Assembly (NCBI GenBank): GCA_022495005.1
Contig: JAGYXB010001569.1
Coordinates: 2,604,001-2,668,000, forward strand
Length of the DNA: 64,000 nt
Direction: 5' to 3'
From: Rhyacophila brunnea
Taxonomy: Eukaryota > Arthropoda > Insecta > Trichoptera > Rhyacophilidae
Below, in pieces: positions 56,880-64,000 of this stretch (position 1 is its first letter; each line of letters starts with the position of its first letter). Both the position numbers and the translations under genes were made by a program. The notes under the pieces were generated by a model. The model was given only the letters and a program-made list of their open reading frames with translations, did not search any database and had not been told where the DNA came from.

Positions 56880-57039
56880 CTACAGTTCGTGGCTTACTGT
56901 GTACATCTGTAGAGAAAAACACAAAAATATGGACATTACAGATACGACAGGGAAACATTAGGAAAACAGAACTCGCTTTGCCATCCATAACACCTGATAT
57001 GTGGACATATACTGTGGTGAAAAGAGATCCTCGTCAAGG

Positions 57040-57262
57040 GCACTCAGCTCAAACAGGTGAAAAGCTACATCTATCTGGGACAACAAGTGTTTATAGATGG
57101 ATGTATTCTTGATGAAATTGTTCGCAAAGTACAGCTTGGCTGGAGTGCTTTTAGCCGCCTGAATAATGTCTTCAAAAGTGACCTTCCACTGTGCCTAAAG
57201 CACAAAGTGTTCAACCAGTGTGTCCTTCCCGTAACCACATATGCGTGTAAAACATGTCCGAT
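57040..57262 (+). pseudogene. LINE reverse transcriptase fragment (RTE-like), cut by SINE
   Basis: KSYIYLGQQVFIDGCILDEI, VRKVQLGWSAFSRLNNVFKS and HKVFNQCVLPVTTYACKT. YLGQ.........EI.r.i.lGW.aF and K.kvfnqCvLPv.tYa.eT are RT thumb signatures. The frame is lost at about 57,258 where a minus-strand SINE begins. Same family as 12,588-13,075. Confidence 0.8.
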
Positions 57263-57455
57263 ACTAATAATATCATATGGGCCTCCACAGGGTGGAGGTT
57301 TGTATTAACAGATTTTTGTTTTTACGAGAAATGGATGTTAGGAACTTGCTCAACCTATTAGGTCCATACTCTGACTCCAAACACAAATTGAGAAACAATA
57401 TGTGTATTTTCCCAGACCCATGATTCACACCTGGAATCCACAACATTATCGTGTC
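57255..57455 (-). repeat. tRNA-derived SINE (family S)
   Basis: On the minus strand: head GATAATGTTGTGGATTCCAG, GGTGTGAATCATGGG (decayed B-box), body AGTCAGAGTATGGACCTAAT and GCAAGTTCCTAACATC, CCTCCACCCTGTGGAGGCCC. It interrupts a LINE RT fragment. The frame at 57,273-57,491 (-) is SINE. Confidence 0.75.
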
Positions 57456-57459
57456 CATA

Positions 57460-57780
57460 AATTTGTACGTATGCAGTTCGCCGTATAGCACTTCACCATG
57501 AAATGTTGTATCGGAAATAATATATGGTCGTATATTGAAGACCCTCCAACCTCTTTGCGTCGTATAGTACTGAGATAAAATTCATGTTTAAATAAAACAC
57601 GGTTCTTGTTGGTTTATAGGAAGCCAGCGGTAAAACAAATTTTGAAAATACCAGATATTATACTGGATTATTTGTTAGGTTAGGTTAAGGTTAGGTTTTC
57701 ATTCTTGTATTCATGAATTTTACCAAAACCAGCTATGAAAATTATCGCGGTTCCCACTTGGCTTCCTGTAAACCGACTTG
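57460..57780 (+). repeat. Family C repeat, right-truncated
   Basis: AAATTTGTACGTATGCAGTT, GGTCGTATATTGAAGACCCT, GGAAGCCAGCGGTAAAACAA, then TTAGGTTAGGTTAAGGTTAG at 57,675 and CCAGCTATGAAAATTATCGC. Ends GTAAACCGACTTG. Confidence 0.75.
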
Positions 57781-57821
57781 TACCCAAAACTCAAATCAAT
57801 TAGAATGTATCTAATCTATTA

Positions 57822-57977
57822 TGGCTCGTTTAGGCAGGGTTTAATTGAATTTTGAAAAATAACCAACACCATCTGCAATTTGTATTCTTAGTTCAATGAA
57901 CACACATCCGTATGGCAAAGTTTAATGTGCACTATTTTTGTCAGATCTCCACAGCCTAAGTCCACCCTTCGTCACTG
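57822..57977. mobile_element. hAT-like MITE, family 1, right part
   Basis: TTTAGGCAGGGTTTAATTGA, GTTTAATGTGCACTATTTTT and right end TCCACCCTTCGTCACTG. Left half missing. Confidence 0.75.
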
Positions 57978-58228
57978 GAGTATATTATGTCAACGTGTTC
58001 TTTCACCTTTCCGAGAATGTTCCTTTTCTCTTACACCGACAATGATTTTATTTGCAGAGAAGTTATTTTAATTGCCGTAAACAAAAAAACAACAACTCAA
58101 AATAACAAACTTACACAATTGTGTTGTGTAACATTGGTCTTGAGCACGGCAAGGCTTAAATTTAACTCACACATGCGTCTGGAATTCATTTCAATGATTG
58201 TCAAGCATTGAATTGAGTTTTGAATATA

Positions 58229-58416
58229 GAGACCGATTTCTATAAGCTGGCGTACACGTCATCACGGTTCTTCTATGAACTAGTGGAACTAAATTCCTAA
58301 ATTCCCCCCGCTTCAGCATCTTAACACAGCATTACGTCCGCCGCCGGCCAACTCCATCGTCAATGCGACGCTAGCAACGCGATGACGTGTACGCCAGTTT
58401 ATAGAAATCGGAGTCT
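58229..58416. mobile_element. Short MITE with ~33-bp inverted ends
   Basis: GACCGATTTCTATAAGCTGG then CGTACACGTCATC; right GATGACGTGTACGCCAGTTT then ATAGAAATCGGAGTC. The interior is GC-rich (CCGCCGCCGGCC). TSD not resolved. Confidence 0.75.
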
Positions 58417-58424
58417 AGGTATAC

Positions 58425-58577
58425 ATATTGTTTTTCAATTTCTGTATGAGTCAGAGTATGGACCTAATAGGTTGAGTAAGTGGCTGAGATCCATTTCTCG
58501 TAAAAACAAAATCTGTTAATACAAACTTCCACTGTGGAAGCCCATATGATCTTATTAGGATCGGACATGGTCGGGTG
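58425..58577 (+). repeat. tRNA-derived SINE (family S), head missing
   Basis: ATGAGTCAGAGTATGGACCT, GGTTGAGTAAGTGGCTGAG, CTTCCACTGTGGAAGCCC and GATCTTATTAGGATCGGACA. Confidence 0.75.
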
Positions 58578-58659
58578 ACATTTCAAATTAACTAACTTAC
58601 TTTTTTCACTTGTATTTCGGTGGGTTTTATTACATGATATTTATATTTACACATGCTTT

Positions 58660-58766
58660 GATCTCAACACTATACGGTCAACTCTTTCCAATACGACAGC
58701 TCATGGTGAACTGTGATACAACCAACTGCATACGTACAAATTTCCGGACACGGGACCTGATACCGG
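58660..58766 (-). repeat. Family C repeat fragment
   Basis: ACTATACGGTCAACTCTTTC, GACAGCTCATGGTGAACTGT and CATACGTACAAATTTCCGGA, interior deleted. It abuts a family 1 hAT copy. Confidence 0.65.
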
Positions 58767-59335
58767 CAGTGAGGGTGGAGGTCATGGCCCCCACAAAGGG
58801 GGGGCTGACAGGGCTCTAGCCTGGTGGCCCGGGCTCAGAAAGGGACCGGCGTGACGAGTCGACCAGATAAGTGAGATAAACACAGATCACAAATTTGCTC
58901 TAATAGCAAAAAAAGTCGCCGTATTTTGCTTCAATATTAATAATTTAAAAAATTTGGTTTTACGATGCAATTTTTAACTGTGTGCCGATACTCGACAACT
59001 CCATAATTCAAATGGATGTACATAATATTAAAACAACAAAAAATCGATAAAAATACACTTTAATTTTACCGCGTATGCCATTTGAAAAACGCTACTGCAG
59101 TGCGTCACACTGCCTTTACCCTTAGCGATAGGTAGGGAGGCCCGCCAAACATCCTAACCTGGGGGCCCGATTCAGGATGTGGGGTCCATGGTGGAGGTAG
59201 ACTGTTTAATTAATTAATTTTAAAAACTAACAAACACTATCTACACTATGTAGTCTCAGTTCAACGAAAACATTTATGTTCGACTGGCAAAGTTTAGTGT
59301 GCACTATTTATGTCGAATCTTAACAGCCTACCTCA
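58767..59335. mobile_element. hAT-like MITE, family 1, split by a family G element
   Basis: The left piece CAGTGAGGGTGGAGGT (58,767-58,782) and right piece from AGACTGTTTAATTAATT to CTTAACAGCCTACCTC (to about 59,335) are separated by the family G element. Internal deletion has shortened it. Confidence 0.75.
58783..59190. mobile_element. hAT-like MITE, family G, complete
   Basis: CATGGCCCCCACAAAGG to GGATGTGGGGTCCATG, 408 bp, with a perfect 8-bp TSD GTGGAGGT (58,775-58,782 and 59,191-59,198). Reference copy of family G. Confidence 0.92.
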
Positions 59336-59910
59336 CTGCCCGATAGGTTAAGCAAGTAGCAATTATAAATTTTTCATAAAAAATAACACTGTTAAGAAAC
59401 CTGCATTGGATTGCATAGTCAATTTTTAAAAATTGATACAATATCATAACGCACGCCTGGATTAAATCAACAAATCTCCATATCTCTATAAAACGTTTCA
59501 ACAGTGACACAGCGCTTATATAAATCATCGTACAAATAATAAAATAAAAATATCTACATTTAAAGTCAAAACTGAACTAAACTAAAATACACTGTAATCT
59601 GGTGTTATGTAATATATACAGAGTGGTCAATATGGTTGTTGGGAACGTTTACACTTTAATCTTATATGATATGTTTTGTTTTGTTATGTTATGTAAGTGT
59701 AATTCTATTCAAAATGACACACACATATAGATTTTATTATTAACATGACGTTATGAATGTATGTAAATATAATTCAAATCGAATATTATTTGATTAAATG
59801 AAATTAATGACATCATAAACACACGCGTGTTGTAAATTAATACTCATTCGTAGAGATTATGTAACAGTTCTATGAGTGAACACTGAATGATAGTAACAAA
59901 CTCTGGATTC
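59336..59910. other. SINE scrap then unassigned AT-rich DNA
   Basis: 59,336-59,395 (GATAGGTTAAGCAAGTAGCA) is a decayed family S body. The rest is not recognised. Confidence 0.4.
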
Positions 59911-60075
59911 TTCTGGATAAGTCACACAGGGATAGCCGGAAACGAGGAAGCCGATAAATACGCTAAACAAAAGACATTCAACCCACACACACTTCCCCTT
60001 ACGTTACGCAAAAAAAACACTATGCGAAGACACAATAGAGCTATTGAACAACAGATACATAATAGAACTTGGTAA
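59887..60075 (+). pseudogene. LINE RNase H domain fragment
   Basis: FFWISHTGIAGNEEADKYAK is the last catalytic region of an RNase H domain (consensus W.pSH.GI.GNE.AD..AK) as found in Jockey/I-type LINEs. The following residues NTMRRHNRAIEQQIHNRTW run to a stop that lies inside the MITE at 60,071. One residue of the W(I/V)PSH motif is missing. Only about 60 residues remain. Confidence 0.75.
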
Positions 60076-60348
60076 ATGTGTCGCAGATGCCCACATGAGT
60101 TTTTATAACTTTCTTTTTAGACCAAACCCAACCTAACCTAACCTAACCTAACCTACCCCAACCTGATATAGCCTAATATATAATCTTAATGTGAGATAAT
60201 GATGCATTGAAATCTATGAAATTATCGAATCGAAAAGCATCTGAGCCGACAGAAAGAGGTATTCAATATAATTGTCAACATGGAATAAACTGTATTCGTA
60301 ACAAAAATAATGATAAAAGCTCATGATGGCATCTGCGGCACAATTACC
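60071..60348. mobile_element. TTAGG-containing MITE (GGTAAATGTGCCGCAG family), copy A
   Basis: GGTAAATGTGTCGCAGATGC then CCACATGAG on the left, CTCATGATGGCATCTGCGGC then ACAATTACC on the right. Interior has CCTAACCTAACCTAACCTAA and AATCGAAAAGCATCTGAGCC. No clear TSD. Confidence 0.8.
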
Positions 60349-60699
60349 CGTATCTGTTTTCATTGAAATAACTTTACAGATGTTAATATGATGAAAATAC
60401 TCGTCTATCTATAAAATATCTAAAATTATGCAATTAAATCATATCTACATAGCTTGGAAAGTACATACATAACAAATAAGTATGGATAAAAAAGTGTGCA
60501 CAATTTTGTTGTATCGCCTAAATATACCAATACTGTTATGGTTTGGCTTAGGCAGGTAATAATTGATTTTTAAAAACTAACCAATACCATGAGTAAATTG
60601 TCGTCTTAGTTCAATAAAAACAAATACGTATGACTAACAAAGTTTAATGTGCACTTTATAGGGCGGATCTTAACAGCCTACCTCCACCCTTCACTACTG
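60349..60699. mobile_element. hAT-like MITE, family 1, left-truncated
   Basis: Begins at GTATCTGTTTTCATTGAAAT next to the TTAGG MITE and runs to the right end CTCCACCCTTCACTACTG. Confidence 0.75.
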
Positions 60700-60930
60700 G
60701 TGTATAATATTGTTAATACAAATAATAAGCAAACGATTTGTAAATAAATTGTTAGTAATAGTGCTGCATCTTTGCTAGAATAGTTGGCAACCGTGGCTTC
60801 AGAAATAGAGTATTCTTCAGTACCTATGCTCAGAAAAAATCTCAAGCTATTCGAATGTTTAGAATTGAGTTTCCATCTTCTCTTCGTCTTGAATAAAATT
60901 CACTCATCCATTACAAATATCGGTTCTATA
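60700..60930. other. Unassigned interval
   Basis: The frame at 60,784-61,140 (+) starts here and continues through repeat sequence, so it is not treated as a gene. Confidence 0.35.
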
Positions 60931-60934
60931 CGTT

Positions 60935-61636
60935 TATCCTGGATACAGCGGCAAACACATTTTGAAAATAGCCTACTGGATACTAATATACTGGATTATT
61001 TCTTAGATTGGGTTAAGGTTTGGGGCTTAATTCTGTCGGCGTATAGGCTTTTCGATCCAATAATTGTTAATTTAAAATTTGAAATTTTCATACATTTTGA
61101 TGTATTATTAAGTATCACAAATATAGATTATATTACTTAGGTAATATCGAGGGTAAACTGACAGAATGCATTATTTCAGTTTTTGCTGTTTTTCTGTTTT
61201 AAATGCCAAAATTTATACAATTTTACGCTCTACTTCCTGGTAAAACGCACAAAGGCATAGGATATAATGGTGAGAAAATAGAAACATTATTAAATCATAT
61301 TGTTAATTTTTTATTCTGATAGAAAGCATGATAATGACCTAATGCGTTCTGCGTATACAAAATACAGGACTTGTAACATGTCGTATATTGTGTTTGCCAT
61401 AAAGGTTAGTCTTTATAATGTAGAAAAAATGTTTTTAAATCATAAAAAAATGGGAGAACGATTTGAAAAAAAAATTAAAGTCCTTTTTGCAATTATCTCA
61501 GAACTTGTTTTATTAAGTTAATGCTTTCTGTCAGTATACCCTCGATATTAGGTTGGGGTAGATTAGGTGAGGTTTGGTTTGGTCTAAAAAGAAAGTTATA
61601 AAATCTCATGACGGCATCTGCGGCACATTTACCCAA
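60935..61636 (-). mobile_element. TTAGG-containing MITE, copy C, chimeric and interrupted
   Basis: From 61,020 to 61,636 it is the reverse of copy B (TCTGTCGGCGTATAGGCTTT, CGATCCAATAATTG, GTTTGGTTTGGTCTAAAAAG, CATGACGGCATCTGCGGCAC). To its left a family C-like/foldback-arm piece (TTTTGAAAATAGCCTACTGG) replaces the expected end. A TA-flanked MITE at 61,144-61,548 splits it. Confidence 0.7.
61144..61548. mobile_element. MITE with TA target duplication
   Basis: ATATCGAGGGTAAACTGACA and TGTCAGTATACCCTCGATAT are inverted ends flanked by TA. 405 bp, inserted in copy C of the TTAGG MITE. The TA duplication fits Tc1/mariner-type or pogo-type elements. The frame at 61,300-61,521 (+) is internal and unrecognised. 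Confidence 0.8.
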
Positions 61637-61712
61637 ATACGTATGACTGACAAAGTTTAGTGTGCACCATTTATGGCGGATCTTAACAGCCTACCTCCAC
61701 CCTTCGCCACTG
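61637..61712. mobile_element. hAT-like MITE, family 1, right end only
   Basis: AAATACGTATGACTGACAAA to CCTCCACCCTTCGCCACTG. The left boundary is the TTAGG MITE copy C. Confidence 0.75.
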
Positions 61713-62996
61713 TTATAAACAATAATATAATATAATACTTTTACTTCTTCGGTTAGCGGTCTACTGAATATTTCTCCTATTTTTACCGGTCCGCATGTGT
61801 AAAAAAGTTGGGGAACACTGGTTTAGATGTGTCTAGCTAGACTGAGTGCCACTGTAGTTGCAAAAATTTTATTGTAGTGGGCAACATATTATATTATTAT
61901 AAATTATATTATTATCATGTTATACCTATTTTGTGGGCCCCCCTGATTTGTAATTCACTATTAAACTCGACACAAAATAACTATTTTTCTTTGTCCTTCC
62001 ATATTGCAATCGAATTCGGAATGCAGTGATTGAGTAACGAAAACCGATGCACTTATTTTCACTGCACTGCGAATTTTGCCGCGTCGCGTAAAAAAATACT
62101 TCTGACGTATGGTGGACAGAAAAATATTAATGTTTTATCACAAATATTTGTTAGATATTTAGCAAATCGGAATAAACCCGGAGCGTCCGGCAGGTCAGAT
62201 ACGTTCTGGTGCACGCGAACCGAACGATTCTCCGAACTCGCGTCTGCGGACAACAAAAGCGTTCGAGTTATGTAAAATATTACAAAACATATAACATATT
62301 ATGCATGCAACAATTATATAAATGACAGTTATGTAAGCGAAAATGCGACCATATTTCTTAAGGACACAGCGAGAAAATTCACTTTCGTCGATTATACACT
62401 ACTAATAAACGATGACAGAAAGATATTCTTTTGTTTATATTCAAAATATCACTACCATGCGTGTATAAAAAAAAATGTTTCGCCAAAGTTGGATAACTTT
62501 CGGTAATTACACAATTTTTATAAGCATAGTCATACGTAACACCTTAAAAAACAGCCGCTTTCGTTGTTTTAAAGCCGTACTTTTATCACAATGCTTGTAT
62601 CTAAGCGAAATTACAAAGAACACGGTTTGTTTTCTGTTGTTACGTATAGAACTGTTATATGACAGTTTGTAAGTTTATATTACGTGACACAGTTTATGGT
62701 AAGGATTTGCGCGTAGTAAAAAGGCGATAATATATGGCGTTAGTTTAATGTGTGATATTGTAATGTTATTGGGTTATTTACTATGTTTGTGCTATTAAAA
62801 ATATATATAAACAGAGAAAAACTCACAACGGTGACAGATGACGCTTCAGCCATTCTGCGCGTAATGACGTATGTTGTCAACGTCAAAAATATTTTTCATT
62901 CGACGATCAATGTAGCCGCAAGACAAAATATATATCATATTAAACCTTTTTATAACAAAGAATTTATATTTATAGCGAAAAAAATATTTGCTTAGT
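61713..62996. other. Low-copy interval; possible 5' exon or promoter, otherwise unassigned
   Basis: 61,750-61,830 contains CGGTCCGCATGTGTAAAAAA and TTGGGGAACACTGGTTT, a hAT-type end scrap. 62,030-62,280 is GC-richer with CpGs and open on both strands (81 codons plus, 65 minus), and could be an exon or 5' UTR, but no motif, THAP Cys pair or splice evidence was found. Frames at 62,475 and 62,783 are unrecognised. Confidence 0.35.
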
Positions 62997-63024
62997 AGCA
63001 ATTCAATTAAACAATAATAATTTT

Positions 63025-63347
63025 GGTAAATGTGCCGCAGATGCCGTCATGAGATTTTATAACATTATTTTTAGACCAAACCAAACCTAACCTAACCTAA
63101 CCAAACCAAACCAAACCTAATATAAGCTAACCTACCCCAACCTAATAATTACCTCATATAATCTTAATTTGTGATAATGATGCATCAAAATGTATGAAAA
63201 TTTCAAATTTTCAATTTATGATTATTGGATCGAAAAGCCTATGCGCCGACAGAAAAAGGTATTTATTATAAATGTCTATGTCATGGAATAAATTGTTTTC
63301 GTAAAAAAAATATAAAATCTCTTGGCCACCTCTGCGGCACAATTACC
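63025..63347. mobile_element. TTAGG-containing MITE, copy B, between ~28-bp direct repeats
   Basis: GGTAAATGTGCCGCAGATGC then CGTCATGAG on the left; TCTTGGCCACCTCTGCGGCA then CAATTACC on the right. The interior includes CCAAACCTAACCTAACCTAA. It is bracketed by AGCAATTCAATTAAACAATA-containing direct repeats at 62,997-63,024 and 63,348-63,379. Confidence 0.85.
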
Positions 63348-63379
63348 AGCAATTCAATTAAACAATAATTTATTATTTT

Positions 63380-64000
63380 AAACAAAAAGGTTATCAAAAT
63401 ATTCTCTGCGGTTAAGTAATATTATAAAATTATTAGATAAATATTACAGGATTTTTGGTTTGTCATGATTTTCAGCATCAAATTGTTATCATTTTTTTAT
63501 AAGGAAAAATACTAATCTATTAGGTACCTATATACAGTGGAGTTGGGATGATGTTGGCATGAACTGGGAAGATCCAAAAAGACTGGCGAAGAATCCTAAT
63601 TAATGACTTACTTATTACTACTTTGAGTATTAACATGGGGCATCTGGGCACTTAGCCTTTATCCCCCATCTCATGTGTTTGTCTTTGGAGTGTGTTGGCG
63701 AATTTAACCTTACCTCTGGGTGCTTCACGACCGCCAGGGGCTGGTGTGATAATGTGTGTGGTGATGATTCCATATCACCTTAGACCCTCCTCAGTACTTC
63801 ATTCCTGCTGACGCTGCTCGTTGATGGAAGTGTACATATTATTAAAGATTTTTTATCTATTAATTGAAAAATAAATAATAAAATAGTTATCAAAGTAGAT
63901 ATCTAACGAATTTTCAGACAATTTGAAACTAAAAATGAAAAGATAGGTAGGAACAACATTTATTTTGGCGGCACTTTGCCTATGTGCATCACTGTCAAAC
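63380..64000. other. Unassigned end of window
   Basis: A GC-richer segment at about 63,640-63,835 (CTGGGCACTTAGCCTTTATC, CACGACCGCCAGGGGCTGGT) is unlike the surroundings and may be part of a LINE or another repeat running out of the window. No gene can be called. Confidence 0.35.

Noticed and set aside
62030..62280. First exon of the THAP gene
   Set aside because: GC-richer and open on both strands, but no Cys pair, FP motif, suitable start codon or splice donor was found on the minus strand.

Overview
This window looks like nuclear DNA of an insect, or at least an arthropod. It is AT-rich, has spliced coding exons, carries tRNA-derived SINEs, and contains many short runs of TTAGG/CCTAA inside transposons. 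Most of the sequence is transposon debris. The order was not determined. Nothing bacterial, viral or CRISPR-like was seen.

Host genes are few. The best supported is a minus-strand gene for a THAP-type zinc-finger protein, with coding exons at about 56,757-56,879 (start uncertain), 51,724-51,860 and 50,582-50,775. Splice phases agree across both introns and the last exon ends in a basic coiled coil. Its first intron (about 4.9 kb) holds two pogo-like MITEs, a nested hAT MITE and a LINE fragment; its N-terminal exon was not found. A second likely gene is a first exon on the minus strand at 2,396-2,612, encoding a signal peptide and a short secreted segment, ending in a clean GTAAGT donor. An orphan open frame lies at about 8,761-8,937 (+).

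The rest is layered mobile DNA. Six hAT-like non-autonomous families have at least one copy with an exact or near-exact 8-bp target-site duplication (TSD). Family 1 has termini CAGTGGCGAAGGGTGGAGG. Family G has CATGGCCCCCACA. Family H has CAGTGACGTCCCGTGGG. Two families begin TAGGGATTGCAATACCGG and TAGGGATTCCAATCCCGGG, and one begins CAGTGGCGCACCCAGG. A seventh hAT-like family starting CAGTGGTTCTCACGTG still carries the C-terminal part of a hAT transposase. Several insertions sit inside one another, so their relative ages can be read. Other mobile pieces are RTE-like and Jockey/I-like LINE C-terminal fragments, a decayed piggyBac-like element, pogo-like and Harbinger-like MITEs, and a recurring ~400-bp family (family C) that holds a GACCGTATA/TATACGGTC palindrome and TTAGG runs.

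Layout: 1-9 kb, secreted-protein exon, SINEs, an inverted-repeat element and a family 1 copy. 9-19 kb, nested hAT elements and LINE fragments. 19-27 kb, interspersed repeats, a hAT fragment and a foldback nested in a hAT element. 28-40 kb, MITEs, a decayed hAT transposase gene, Jockey and RTE fragments and a composite hAT element. 40-48 kb, mostly unassigned AT-rich DNA with one SINE and the piggyBac-like remnant. 48-57 kb, the THAP gene and its intronic elements. 57-64 kb, SINEs, nested hAT elements, an RNase H fragment and a MITE family with TTAGG-like interiors.
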